NCBI GenBank assembly: GCA_035353175.1
Contig: DAOPZC010000054.1
Coordinates: 1 to 33,590, forward strand
Direction of reading: 5' to 3'
Origin: DAOPZC01 sp035353175
GTDB taxonomy: Bacteria; Verrucomicrobiota; Kiritimatiellia; RFP12; UBA1067
Length of the DNA: 33,590 nucleotides
Below are positions 7,301 through 16,400 of the stretch, in pieces. The translations under genes and the position numbers were made by a program. The number at the start of each line of letters is the position of its first letter. The stretch's first letter is position 1. The notes under the pieces were generated by a model. That model was not told the origin of the DNA, searched no databases, and saw nothing but the letters and a program-made list of their open reading frames with translations.

Positions 7301-8705
7301 CACGCTGGCCGGCGGCTGCTATGACTTGGGCGGCTGCACCGTGACCAACGGCGCGGTCGCGATGGCGTCGGGCTCTGTCGTCAACGGCACGCTGGCGGCG
7401 GGCGCGCTGACCGTGTCCGAGGGAACGGTGCTGGCCCATCTGACGGGCACCGGCAGTCTGACGAAAACCGGATCCGGCACGGTGTTGCTCTGCGGCACGA
7501 ACACCTACACGGGACCGACGCGTGTGGAGGGCGGTACGCTCAAAGTCGGGACATTGCCGCTCCACCGCTGGAGCTTCAACGGCGACTTGAAGGATTCGGT
7601 CGGCCATTCGGACGCCACGGCGGTGGGTACGGTGACGACGGACGGGGCGCAATACACGCTCGCCGGGGATGGCACGCGCGGAAGCTCGTACATCAATCTG
7701 GGCCCGAATATCCTGCCGGCGGACGGCGCGACGCCGGTCACGGTCGAGCTGTGGGCCACTGAAAATGTGGTCAGGCCGTGGAGCCGGATTTTCGATTTTG
7801 GATCCAACGTCGACAACAACATGTACATCGTCTGGTATGCCTCCTACACCGACAGCCCAAGCTGGGTCGAAGTGAAAGTCGGCGGCACGGTGATCGCGCG
7901 GACGATCGAGGTTCCCCGGACTTATGCGGTCGGCGCGCCGTACCACATCGCTTTCGAACTGATTCCCGGTGCCGGCACGGGCGGAACCGTGCTGGTCAAG
8001 TGGTACGTGATGGATGGCGCAGGCACCACGCTGAAGGCTGGCTCGATGGACGCCAACTTCTCCATCGCGGCCTTTGTACAGCAGAACATGTGGCTGGGAC
8101 ACTCCGAATACAGCTCCGATCCAGACGGCAACGCGAGCTACAACGAAGTGCGCGTCTGGCCGAGGGCGCTCTCTGAAGCCCAGCTGTCGCAGAATTCGAT
8201 CCTCGGGCCCGACGCACTGCCGGCGCTGGCCGAAAATACGTTGTCGCCGCAAAGCCAAGTCTCGTTGGAGGCCGGGGCGGCCCTCGACCTCGGCGGTTCC
8301 AGCCAGACGATCGACGGGCTGAGCGGGAACGGGGCCGTGTCGAACGGCACTCTGGCGGTGACCGGAACCATCGCGCCCGGCGGCACGAACGCGGTCGGCA
8401 CCCTGACAGTCGCGGCCTCGGCGGCGCTCACCGGCACGCTGCTGGCCGATGTCGGCGCGGACGGGGCGAGTGACTGTTTGCAAGTCGCGGGTGCGCTCGA
8501 TCTGCGCGGGCTCGCGCTGCACGTTCAAAATCCTGACCAGCTCAAGCCGCGCATGCAGTACCTGATCGCCACCTGCGCGCCCGGCGGCCTGACGGGTCCG
8601 TTTGAATCCACGAACCTCGACGCGGGCCGCTGGTCGGTGAGCTACCGGAATGCGGGCGGCGAGGTCCGGCTCATCAGCAGCGGCATGATGATTCTGATAA
8701 AGTAA
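4344..8705 (+). CDS. Giant secreted PATR-repeat / LamG protein (surface protein 1)
   Basis: This exported protein has 1453 aa. The signal peptide is about residues 1-28 (SAFSVSAAT). The body is Gly/Ala/Thr-rich beta-repeat sequence with five autotransporter-associated (PATR) units of the LTKxGAGTLxLxGxNxYxG type, near residues 325, 432, 585, 943 and 1037, interleaved with GTGTVxQTGG-type repeats, which predicts a beta-helix. A LamG-like domain (about 1071-1290) starts at LHRWSFNGDL and ends with NEVRVWPRALSEAQ. There is no C-terminal beta-barrel and no PEP-CTERM helix. The chain ends with the short tail SSGMMILIK, echoed in two other proteins here. Residues about 97-348 and 718-965 are an internal duplication. 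AAGGAG precedes the ATG. HzsA-related gene 1 follows after 9 bases. Adhesion or glycan binding is inferred. Confidence 0.88.
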   Translation: MKRITTKLFAATTGVAMAGFSAFSVSAATWVGTTGLFTNAVNWDTGSVPTSGVPATVDNGGAARMDGGGAWVGTVTLGEAAGSSGSLEVSAGVLTNAYLFVGKAGTGTVEQTGGEVVVSASADPSLGLGYAASGGGTYLLSGGCLNMLASGNLQIGAYGSGTFTQSGGSVTGRGWMVVGRYGPYGNGTLTVSGGEFCQGSTAHRLIIAEGGTGLLVVTNAGKVVLDGGLRVGMVKNNPPNDAGTGTGTVWLCRGGTLATPEVRTLGGSSTFNFDGGVLAARGNAQAYGGFFEGLSATYVRAGGAVVDSGNNVVTINQSLLDGGGGGGLVKTGEGSVTLGGANAYAGRTVVSNGYLSAATAAALPGYGQDGRVEVCVGTGLAVGIGAGQWSETDIGLLLSHAAFGAGSVFGFDTASGNVTLGTALDSPLGLLKMGLNTLKLTGNNSYTGATRVVRGVLQADFGAGLPASTNVTLAGGTLSTESGAMTLALGAGAGQINIVSNKPAGFSAYGVPLTVNLGGAGATLTWGSAAFSPNALLLNEVGADQPLTFSNGLDLGGGARSIEVNAAASGTGVTIAGNIGDTLGGGGLTKGGAGALTLAGTNVYTGTMRAAAGVLTLDAASSNSVGEVQVSGSARLNVGGATLKQTAGNFVVYGGSVDVRGGIVSNQAGSAYVGYNSGAGTLMVDAGYVHIPNELNVGTWLGSTGNLTLSNGTVAVRLLYVGRGGNGTVTQTGGAMKLTGVAGGDGWRIGGWSDTTAKGTGVYNLFNGTLDTGANNLQIGCSGSGTLYQKGGTTSCGGWPVVGRFSGGTGVYTLEGGVFNQTASGNKLIVAEVGTGTLNLRGTGVANLVGGLLISTASGSAGTVNLEAGGTLLTPSVAKGSGLSATFNFDGGTLRARASGATLPSLMQGVNAANVKAGGAVIDSSNNVVTVAQSLRSGALSDGGLTKRGAGTLVLAGTNTYNGVTRIEAGTLRLGHAAAITNNGVVTLAGGCYDLGGCTVTNGAVAMASGSVVNGTLAAGALTVSEGTVLAHLTGTGSLTKTGSGTVLLCGTNTYTGPTRVEGGTLKVGTLPLHRWSFNGDLKDSVGHSDATAVGTVTTDGAQYTLAGDGTRGSSYINLGPNILPADGATPVTVELWATENVVRPWSRIFDFGSNVDNNMYIVWYASYTDSPSWVEVKVGGTVIARTIEVPRTYAVGAPYHIAFELIPGAGTGGTVLVKWYVMDGAGTTLKAGSMDANFSIAAFVQQNMWLGHSEYSSDPDGNASYNEVRVWPRALSEAQLSQNSILGPDALPALAENTLSPQSQVSLEAGAALDLGGSSQTIDGLSGNGAVSNGTLAVTGTIAPGGTNAVGTLTVAASAALTGTLLADVGADGASDCLQVAGALDLRGLALHVQNPDQLKPRMQYLIATCAPGGLTGPFESTNLDAGRWSVSYRNAGGEVRLISSGMMILIK
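4636..5385 (+). repeat. Internal duplication of surface protein 1, copy 1
   Basis: This encodes a block of about 250 residues running from YLFVGKAGTGTVEQTGG through TFNFDGGVLAARG and GGAVVDSGNNVVT to a PATR unit. The same order of motifs recurs in copy 2, at 6499-7235. It is a coding-level repeat, clearer in protein than in DNA. Confidence 0.7.
6499..7235 (+). repeat. Internal duplication of surface protein 1, copy 2
   Basis: This is the counterpart of copy 1: LLYVGRGGNGTVTQTGG, then NNLQIGCSGSGTLYQKGG, TFNFDGGTLRARA, GGAVIDSSNNVVTVAQSL and a PATR unit. Matching blocks appear in the same order with similar spacing. Confidence 0.7.
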
Positions 8706-8714
8706 AGAGGTTCC

Positions 8715-11700
8715 ATGAAGGGTCGCTTTCGGAGACGGTGGGGGATGGCGCGTGCGGCGGCGGTTCTGTTGGCCGCCGCCGCGCATGTCGGCGTGTGTGC
8801 GGCGGCCAAAGAAGAGCCACGATATCACCTTTATCGGTGCGGCGATGATGCGGTCAGGTTTTCCGGCGCGTGGTATCCCGTGGCGCTTGGCGACAAGGAA
8901 TTGGGCGACGGCGCGATGCGCAGCGACGGCGCGGAGTCTTCCGTCGAGTTCGATTTCGTCGGCACGTCTGTCGGTCTCATCCATCAGGCCGGCGTTTTGG
9001 GCTGGGAGTGGGGCGTTATCCGCGAGGATTCGGGACGTCCGCTCGGTCTCGCCGAGGTGTGGGTCGATGGGCGGAAGGTTTCGACCGCCGACACCAGCCA
9101 GAACGGCCGCACGCTGTTGGCTGCGGGCCTGACGCCTGCGAGGCACCGGGTGACCGTCAGGAATCTGGGCCAGCCGCGCGAAGCAGGCGGCAGCACGGCC
9201 GTGGTCGTCAAGGGGTTCTGGTGCGACGCCGACGGCGTCATCGAGGGGCCGGCGCGTCGCGCTTGGCTCATGGCGGACAGCGTCCACGGCGGCGCGGCGC
9301 TGCGCGCTCAAGCGGCGGAGCTGGCCGCCGCAGTGAAATCGGATGGCGATCTCGAACGGCTGACGGCGCTGGCCGCCGCCGCCCGGGAGATCGGCGCGCT
9401 GCGCGCTGCGCTCACGGCGCTCGCTGCCGAGCCGCCGCCGTCGCCCATGGTTGAGCGCGAACGCCAGTACTGGACGCCCGCCCCGGAGACGCAGGCCTAC
9501 CAGGCGCGCCTGGCCGCGCTCGTCCGTCGCACCGCGGCGGTGGCGGCGCGCGCCGACGCGGTCCGTTTCGACGCGGCCGACCCCGGCGCGCTCGACGCGT
9601 TGAAGGCGGAGCTGCGGCGCGGCGCCGAGGAGGTGAACGCTTTTTTTCTCAGCGAAAATAAACGGTTGCCGCAGATTCTGTTCTATACGCAGGCGCCCCT
9701 GCGGGCCGGGGCCGTGCCCAACGCCGTCTGGCAAAGCGAACCTCTCGATGGCAAGTGGGGCTGCAGCATCCGGACGTGGAACCCCGCCACGCCCGAACAG
9801 CCCGCGCGGATCCTTTTCGAAGACGCAGAGTCCCTGATCTTCGATCTCACCCTTTCTTATGACGCAAAGACGATCTTGTTCTCCATGCGCCGCAACCGCG
9901 CGCAGTGCTGGCAAATCTATGAGCTGGGCGTGGACGGCAAGAACCTCAGGCAGCTGACTGATGGGCCGCACTTCAACGTGAGCCCCGTGCCGTTGCCGGA
10001 CGGACGAATCGCCTTCATTTCGAGCCGCACGCCGGGCTACCACACCGTGTGCCAGTCGGGGCCTTCGACGCACGTGCACGTGATGGACCGAGACGGCTCC
10101 TGTGCGCGCGACCTCAGCGCCAACACGCTCTCGGATTTCGGTCTCAGTATCCTGCAGGATGGACGCCTGATCTTCACGCGCTGGGAGTATGTCGACGTGA
10201 CGCTGACGTACCGCCAGAGTCTGTGGACGCAGTATCCGGACGGGCGCCAGTTCCAGCTCTGGTTCGGCAACACGGTCCTCGATCCCGCCACGTTCTGCCA
10301 GGCGCGCGCGATCCCCGGTCGCTATGCGGCGGTCTGCACCTTCGCGCCGCACCACCATTCGCCCCACGGCGCGATCGGCCTCGTCACGAACCGCAACGGG
10401 CCCGAAGCGCCGCGCGGCACGGGCTTCCGCTGGATCACGCGGGAGTTTCCCGCGGTTCTGGACCGCAATCTGTTCTGGGCCTACCGCGATCCCTGGCCGG
10501 TGTATGAAGACCGGTATCTGGTCGCTTACGGCGGCGGCGGGCTGAACCGCTTCAGGATTTTTCTGCTGGACGACCGGGGCAACCAGGGCGTGGTGTACGA
10601 CGATCCGGCCACGAGCTGTTTCGGCCCGCAGCCGTTGGCGCCGCGCGCGGTGCCGGCCAAAGTGACGGCGGAGGAGCCGCGGGAGGTCGCCACGCTCGCC
10701 CTGCCGGCCGCGCCTCCCGGACAGCCGGCCGCGACCAACGTGCCGCTCGGGCGTCTGATGGTCTCGGACGTGTATCGGGGGTTGGGCAGCGGCGTCGTGC
10801 GCGGTCAGGTCAAGGCGATCCGCATCATGGAGCAGTTGCCCAAGACGGTGGACCGCACGTGGAACTTCGTGATGGACCAGGGGCCGCTGATGGGCGCCTC
10901 CTCGTATTACGCCAAACGCGTGTGGGGATATGCGCCTGTGGAGCCCGACGGCTCCGCCTATTTCGAGGCCCCCGCGCTGAAGGAGATCTATCTGCAGGCC
11001 TGCGATGCGGAGGGCCGCGAACTGCAGCGCATGACGTCCGCGCTCCAGCTCATGCCCGGCGAAACCCAGAGCTGCGCGGGGTGTCACGAGAGCCGCCAGA
11101 CCGCGTCGCCGCCGGCGGGAACACCCTTGGCCTCGCGGCGCAAACCGACGCCGCTGGCGCTGCCCCCGTGGGGGAACGCGGGCGTGCTGGATTACAACCG
11201 CGTGGTCCAGCCGGTGCTCGACCGCCACTGCGTGCGTTGCCACCAGGGAACGAATCCGCCCAAGGGCGTGTTGCTGACGGGCGACTACACGCGCTTCTTC
11301 AACATGTCTTACGACCACTTGGTGATCCGCACGCGTTCGGACGAGGTGTCGCGCGCGCGGTACACCGGCCGCGGCGCTCAAAAGCCGATGGTCCAGAGCC
11401 TCCACCTGCTCTACGGGATCGTCGAACCTTTCAGATCGCTCGGCAGCGGTTCGCATGCGAGCCGCCTGCCCGACTTTCTCGAGGCGGCGCACTGCAAGCG
11501 GGTGATTCCCCCTGCCGACAAGCGCATCGTGTACGAGTGGATCGACGCGATGATTCCCTATTATCCGACCTCGGATTACGCGCATCGGGAGGCCAAGTCC
11601 AACCGCGACAAGTGGGCCGACAAGGACAGTAAGGCGCTGCTGCCGTGGTTCACCGAGGGGTTCGCGCCGGTGTTCAACCGCTGTTGCGCGGCCTGCCACG

Positions 11701-12434
11701 GCGAGGCCAAGGGCGAACTCGGGCTGGCCGATCCGCAGCAGTGGTCGTGGATCAACCTGACGCATCCGGAGTGGAGCCCGGCGCTGACCGCGCATCTGGA
11801 CCCGAACGCCGGGGGGCGCGGCCTGCCCGCACGGGAGTTCGCCTTCAAAGACACCTCCGACCCCGATTATCAGGCAATGCTGAAGGCCATTGCGGAGGGC
11901 GGCAAAAAGGCCTATGAGACGCCCGAGGCGGACATGCCGGGCTTCGTCAGCCGCTCGCACGACAGGGCGTTCGTTTATCGCTGTTCTCAGCGGTTCCGAC
12001 CTGAAACGCTGGCCAGCCGCAGCCGGAAAAGCGCATCGCACTGTTGTGCGAGCGACAGCGTTGAAGCCGTGACGGACGGTATGGTGCCTGCGCGCTCGTG
12101 CTGTGCGGAAGCGCGGTTCTCGTGGTACGACCGGAAGGGCGGCACCGAATGGGTGCAGATGGATTTTCCTGGGGCGGAGACCGTTTCCCGCGCACGCGTC
12201 TTCTGGTTTTCGGACCGCGCGCGGGGCGGGGGTTGCGACTTTCCGCAGTCGTGGCGGCTGCTCTACCGGCAGGGGGACGGGTGGAAGCCGGTGGAGCAGG
12301 CGTCGGCCTTCGGCGTTGCGCCCGACCGTTTTAACGAGGTGACCTTCAAGCCCGTTTCCACGTCCGCGCTCCGCATCGAGGCGACCCTGCTGGCCGGCTG
12401 GTCTGGCGGAATTTGCGAGTGGTGCGCGGAGTGA
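8715..12434 (+). CDS. HzsA-related tri-haem secreted protein 1
   Basis: This exported protein has 1239 aa. The signal peptide is residues 1-30 (AAAVLLAAAAHVGVCAAA). Residues about 38-170 form a beta-sandwich, possibly carbohydrate-binding, and a helical linker follows. About 315-660 is a beta-propeller with LSYDAKTILFSMRRN, LPDGRIAFISSR and FTRWEYVD. The conserved DGSAYFEAP precedes three haem-c motifs: CAGCH (787-791), CVRCH (839-843) and CAACH (991-995). Residues about 1118-1239 resemble the discoidin-like sandwich found at the C-terminus of some glycosidases (EWVQMDFP...SWRLLY...ICEW). The propeller-plus-haem architecture is that of HzsA-related proteins, homologues of the anammox hydrazine synthase alpha subunit; their function outside anammox is unknown. 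AAAGAGG sits 4 bases before the ATG, 9 bases after surface protein 1, so the two are co-transcribed. Confidence 0.85.
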   Translation: MKGRFRRRWGMARAAAVLLAAAAHVGVCAAAKEEPRYHLYRCGDDAVRFSGAWYPVALGDKELGDGAMRSDGAESSVEFDFVGTSVGLIHQAGVLGWEWGVIREDSGRPLGLAEVWVDGRKVSTADTSQNGRTLLAAGLTPARHRVTVRNLGQPREAGGSTAVVVKGFWCDADGVIEGPARRAWLMADSVHGGAALRAQAAELAAAVKSDGDLERLTALAAAAREIGALRAALTALAAEPPPSPMVERERQYWTPAPETQAYQARLAALVRRTAAVAARADAVRFDAADPGALDALKAELRRGAEEVNAFFLSENKRLPQILFYTQAPLRAGAVPNAVWQSEPLDGKWGCSIRTWNPATPEQPARILFEDAESLIFDLTLSYDAKTILFSMRRNRAQCWQIYELGVDGKNLRQLTDGPHFNVSPVPLPDGRIAFISSRTPGYHTVCQSGPSTHVHVMDRDGSCARDLSANTLSDFGLSILQDGRLIFTRWEYVDVTLTYRQSLWTQYPDGRQFQLWFGNTVLDPATFCQARAIPGRYAAVCTFAPHHHSPHGAIGLVTNRNGPEAPRGTGFRWITREFPAVLDRNLFWAYRDPWPVYEDRYLVAYGGGGLNRFRIFLLDDRGNQGVVYDDPATSCFGPQPLAPRAVPAKVTAEEPREVATLALPAAPPGQPAATNVPLGRLMVSDVYRGLGSGVVRGQVKAIRIMEQLPKTVDRTWNFVMDQGPLMGASSYYAKRVWGYAPVEPDGSAYFEAPALKEIYLQACDAEGRELQRMTSALQLMPGETQSCAGCHESRQTASPPAGTPLASRRKPTPLALPPWGNAGVLDYNRVVQPVLDRHCVRCHQGTNPPKGVLLTGDYTRFFNMSYDHLVIRTRSDEVSRARYTGRGAQKPMVQSLHLLYGIVEPFRSLGSGSHASRLPDFLEAAHCKRVIPPADKRIVYEWIDAMIPYYPTSDYAHREAKSNRDKWADKDSKALLPWFTEGFAPVFNRCCAACHGEAKGELGLADPQQWSWINLTHPEWSPALTAHLDPNAGGRGLPAREFAFKDTSDPDYQAMLKAIAEGGKKAYETPEADMPGFVSRSHDRAFVYRCSQRFRPETLASRSRKSASHCCASDSVEAVTDGMVPARSCCAEARFSWYDRKGGTEWVQMDFPGAETVSRARVFWFSDRARGGGCDFPQSWRLLYRQGDGWKPVEQASAFGVAPDRFNEVTFKPVSTSALRIEATLLAGWSGGICEWCAE

Positions 12435-12477
12435 GCCGCGGCCGCCTAGGACGTTAACAAAAAGTTTGGATATCCCC

Positions 12478-12506
12478 TTGACGTGTTCAGTCGCATATTT
12501 TATATT
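12478..12506 (+). promoter_or_regulatory. Promoter of the IclR-2 block
   Basis: TTGACG (12478-12483), a 17-base spacer and TATATT (12501-12506) form a near-consensus promoter in a markedly AT-rich stretch within an otherwise GC-rich region. The start would be near 12513, with a leader of about 40 nt. AAAGGAAG lies just upstream of the ATG at 12552. Confidence 0.65.
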
Positions 12507-12551
12507 TAATACATAATTTTATTTGTAGAAAATCAGTCGAAAGGAAGCGCG

Positions 12552-13343
12552 ATGAACGAAGACCGCGAAAAAGCGGGCAAGCCCAAATACGATGCGCCGG
12601 CCGCGCGCATGGTGGTGCGCCTGATCGAGGCGCTGTGCGCCAGCGACGATCCGCTGGGCGTGACTGAGCTGGCGCAGCGGCTGGGGGCCAGCGCCAATAT
12701 GGTTTTTCGTTTGCTGCAGACGCTCGAGCAGGAGCGCTGGATCACGCGGGTGACGGATGATCCCAAATACGCCATGACGCTGGTGCCATTCCATTTCGCG
12801 TCGCTGCCCGTGGCCCGGATGGATGTGGTCATGGTGGCGCAGGAGCCCCTGATCGCGCTTTGGAAGAAACTGGGCGAGTGCGTGTATCTCGGGGTGATGC
12901 ACGACGACAAGGTCACTTATCTGATCCACTACGAGGGCACGCGCAATATCCACCTCGGCGGACGCGTGGGAGAGCACTACTGGCCGCACGCCGCCGCTGC
13001 GGGCAAAGTGCTGCTGGCATATGGCGGCCCGGAGCTGCGCGAGCGCTGCGTCGCGCAGGGCCTGAAAAAGCTCACCGACGCGACTCACGTCACGCGGGCG
13101 CGGCTGTTTGCGGACTTGGAGCGCGTGCGCAAGCAGGGGTACGCGCTGGACGAGGAAGAGTACATGGAGGGCGGCCTCTGCTACGCCGCGCCGGTTTACG
13201 ACTACACCGGCCGCGTGATCGCCGCGGTCGGCACGACGGTGCTGACGGTGCATTACCGGCAGAAAAGCATCGTGGGCGAACTGGGCCCTCAGATTCAAGA
13301 GGCGGCCAAGAAGATCTCTGTCGCGCTGGGGTGGAAGGCGTAG
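12552..13343 (+). CDS. IclR-family transcriptional regulator 2
   Basis: This 263-aa regulator has a winged helix-turn-helix at about residues 20-75 (LGVTELAQRLGASANMVFRL) and an IclR ligand-binding domain (KLGECVYLGVMHDDKV, HAAAAGKVLLAYG, GGLCYAAPVYDYTGRV). It is a close paralogue of IclR-1 at 3501 across both domains; by eye more than half of the residues are identical. The ligand-domain blocks match best, suggesting related ligands. The start ATG at 12552 has a good AAAGGAAG ribosome-binding site and a strong promoter. HzsA-related gene 2 starts 66 bases downstream, the same gap as between IclR-1 and surface protein 1. The target and ligand are unknown; local control of the 13410-22572 block is inferred. 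Confidence 0.92.
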   Translation: MNEDREKAGKPKYDAPAARMVVRLIEALCASDDPLGVTELAQRLGASANMVFRLLQTLEQERWITRVTDDPKYAMTLVPFHFASLPVARMDVVMVAQEPLIALWKKLGECVYLGVMHDDKVTYLIHYEGTRNIHLGGRVGEHYWPHAAAAGKVLLAYGGPELRERCVAQGLKKLTDATHVTRARLFADLERVRKQGYALDEEEYMEGGLCYAAPVYDYTGRVIAAVGTTVLTVHYRQKSIVGELGPQIQEAAKKISVALGWKA

Positions 13344-13350
13344 CAGACAG

Positions 13351-13386
13351 AGGTTGGCGAGGTTAAGGGTTCAAGGTTCAACAGTT
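13351..13386 (+). repeat. Degenerate AGGTT/GGTTCAA short repeats
   Basis: The gap between IclR-2 and HzsA-related gene 2 contains AGGTTGGCG, AGGTTAAG and two exact tandem GGTTCAA units (13368-13381). The 7-base period resembles the AGGTCGG heptamers at 16140. No function is evident. Confidence 0.4.
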
Positions 13387-13409
13387 GGAATCACTGAGGC
13401 GGGAGTGGT

Positions 13410-16400
13410 ATGGACGAAAGAAGTGTGCGCGAGGCTCAAGCAGCGAAAGCCATCAGCCGAGGGGGCACGGGCCTTTTGACCGTGTCTCTTCGGCGGGACG
13501 CCCATACCCCGACAGCTTTTGCACGCGTAGCGACTTTGCTGTGGCTGGTCGCCCTGTCTGTGCAGGCGGGCGCGCTGCGGATCGCATCGGTGTCCAACGC
13601 AGCCTACCCGCCGGCAGTGGATGCGGGCGGTCGGACGACGACCGTCTACGCGGCCGAGATGATGCTCGACGGCAATCCGCACACCTTCGCGTGCTTGCTC
13701 GATGATACGCCCTCCGGAGCGAACGCGGGGTCCAAACCCAAGAACGGGAGCGCGCCGGTGACCGGAACGCTGACCATTGATTTAGTCGGCGAATATGAGG
13801 TCGACGGCGTCGAACTGGTGTCGCGGGCTGACGGTGGCTGTTATCTGCCGAGAGAGGTTGAATTGCTGGGCATGACATGCCGCGTCCCCGCCGTGTCCGC
13901 AGGCGCGGGCCACCTCATCCGTTTTGCGCCGCGAAAGCTCAAGGCCATCGAGCTTAAAATTCTCTCCAGCTACGAATCTGGCCCCGTGCACTTCAATTAT
14001 CAGATCGCCGAACTGCGGGTATCCGTCAAAGACAGGGCAGGCGCGCGCAAGATGCTGTCCGGAACAGGTGAGAACCCCTCGCCGGTGCTTGACGAAGACC
14101 GCTTTGTCGTGGCTGAGCGCGAGTACGCGCAGAGCGGGCGAAACCGGACGGAGCCCTTTCCGTCGGCGCGCCTGCTGAAGGACTGGCTCTATCAGGATTA
14201 CGGCTTGGCTTACACGAATTGCTTCGTCAGCAAGACCTCGTGCGACGTGGAAAACCGGCTGGTGACCAAGGTGTTGGCGGAGTGTGCCGACGGCGGGCTG
14301 GATCGGGAGCGAAGAAAGCTGCAGAGCGTGCCCGGGTGCGATCCGCAGTGGGAGAAGGTTTACGTTTCCGCCTGCGAAAAACGGCGGGCTCAGCGCTTGG
14401 CCGGCTTGGCGAAGCGGGCGCGTCAGATCGTCTTCGCGAAGCACTATTTTCTGAGCGGCGTCGTGCATTACGCCTGGACCGATGACTTGACGGACGAACA
14501 GTACCGCGAGCGCAATCCGGACTACCGCTTGGGCGCGAGCCTCAATCAGCTGACTTTTAGCGAAGACGGCAGCGTGAGGGTGGAAACGCTGCTGGACCAG
14601 CCTGCCGGCGTTATCCGCGACCCGAGCGTGTCGTACGATGCGAAAAGAATCCTGTTCTCGATGCGGCGGAACGACACGGAGGACGATTTTCATCTGTATG
14701 TTCTTGACGTGGCGACGAGGCGTGCCAGGCAGATCACGTTCGGGCTGGGGGTGTCGGACATTGAGCCGTGCTGGCTTCCGAACGGGGACATCGTTTTCGT
14801 CTCGTCGCGGTGCATCCAAAACACCGACTGCTGGCGCCAGTATGTGTCCAACCTCTACACGTGTGACGGCGAGGGCCGGTTCATGCGCCGCCTCGGCTAC
14901 GACCAGGTGCACACGAACTATCCGCAGACGCTGGAGGACGGCCGCGTCACCTACACCCGCTGGGAGTACAACGACCGGGGGCAGGTTTTTCCGCAGCCGC
15001 TGATGGTGATGAACTTCGACGGCACGGCGCAGGCCGAGTACTACGGCGGAACCTCGTGGTTCCCGACTTCGATCCTGCATGCGAGGGGCATTCCGGGCAC
15101 GCAGAAGGTGATCGCCATCGCTGCCGGTCATCATACGATGCAGAAGGGCAAGCTGATCGTGGTGGACCGGAGCAAAGGGACTCAGGAAGACGCGGGCATC
15201 GAGTACCTCGCGCCGCGCCGGAAGGCGGTCGCCGAGCGCAACGATTTTTCAGGAAGCGTGGGTGAAGCTTTCCAATACCCTTATGCGTTTGACGAGCAAA
15301 ACTATCTGGTCACCTTCTGTCCGGAAGGTACGCCGCACGCGCAGCGGGCGCAGATTCCGGTGCCCTTCGGCGTCTACTTCATGGCCGAGGACGGGCGGCG
15401 CGAACTGCTGGCCTACGACCCGGCGACGCAATGCGCGCAAGCGGTTCCGCTGATTCCCCGCGCGGCCCCGCCCCTCAAGCCTTCGCTTGTCGACTACACG
15501 AAGACGATGGGCAGCTATTACATCCAGGATGTGAACGTGGGGCAGGCGGTCGAGGGCGTGGCGCGCGGAACGGTGAAGGCGGTGCGGGTGGTCGCGCTCG
15601 AGTACCGTGCGGCTGACGCCTATTACAACTCCAACATCGGCGAGGCCGGGCGCTCACACTGCCGTACGCCGCCGGCGATCAACAACGCCAGCTGGGACGT
15701 GAAACACGTGCTTGGCACCGTGCCGGTGGAAGCGGACGGGTCCGCCTACTTCGAGGTGCCGGCCCGCACGCCGGTCTTCTTCCAGCTTCTCGATGCGAAC
15801 GGCTATGTGGTGCAGACCATGCGCAGCTGGTCTACGCTCCAGCCCGGCGAAGCTCAGGCGTGCGTGGGGTGTCACGAGAGCAAAAACACCTCGCCGCCGC
15901 CCGCGCCCGCGCTGGCGATGCGCAAATGCGCGCGCAAGCTGGTTTTTGCCAGCCGGTATGCCGAACAGTACGGGTCGAAAAATCCGATCACCGACCGGTC
16001 GCTGTCAGGCCGCGACGCGGTCAAGGCCTTCCTTACGGTGAACAGCCCGGACGGGTTCGGTGAGCCGGAAGGATTCAGCTACCCGCGTGAGGTTCAGCCG
16101 ATTCTGGACCGGCACTGCGTCAAATGCCACACCGGGGAGAGGTCAGAGGTCGGAGATCAGAGGTCGGAGGTCGGCTCACGGGGACGTTCGCCCTCCATGC
16201 TTTTATCAGACGATGGAGGGCGAGTGTCCTCACGAGCCGCACCGTTCAGTTTGAAGGGGGATGTGCTGCCGTATTCTTACGCGCAGTGCCCGAACAACGG
16301 CGACGCCTCGCAGGACGCGCACCGCGCGTTCACGGCGTCGTATTTGAATTTGACGAAATTTGGGCACGGCGGCCCGGTCGTCAACTGGATCAGCGCGCAG

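Noticed and set aside
8500..8705. Autotransporter beta-barrel or PEP-CTERM tail on surface protein 1
   Set aside because: PATR repeats often occur with one or the other, but the last 150 residues show no barrel strand pattern with terminal Phe/Trp and no hydrophobic helix plus Arg tail.
7059..12041. Open frame of about 1660 codons on the minus strand
   Set aside because: It lies antisense to surface protein 1 and HzsA-related gene 1. Its product is Arg/Ala/His-rich with no recognisable domain, a typical shadow of GC-rich third-position bias.
16140..16174. CRISPR-like repeat array
   Set aside because: Units are 7 bases, directly tandem, with no spacers and no cas genes; they are read through as coding sequence.
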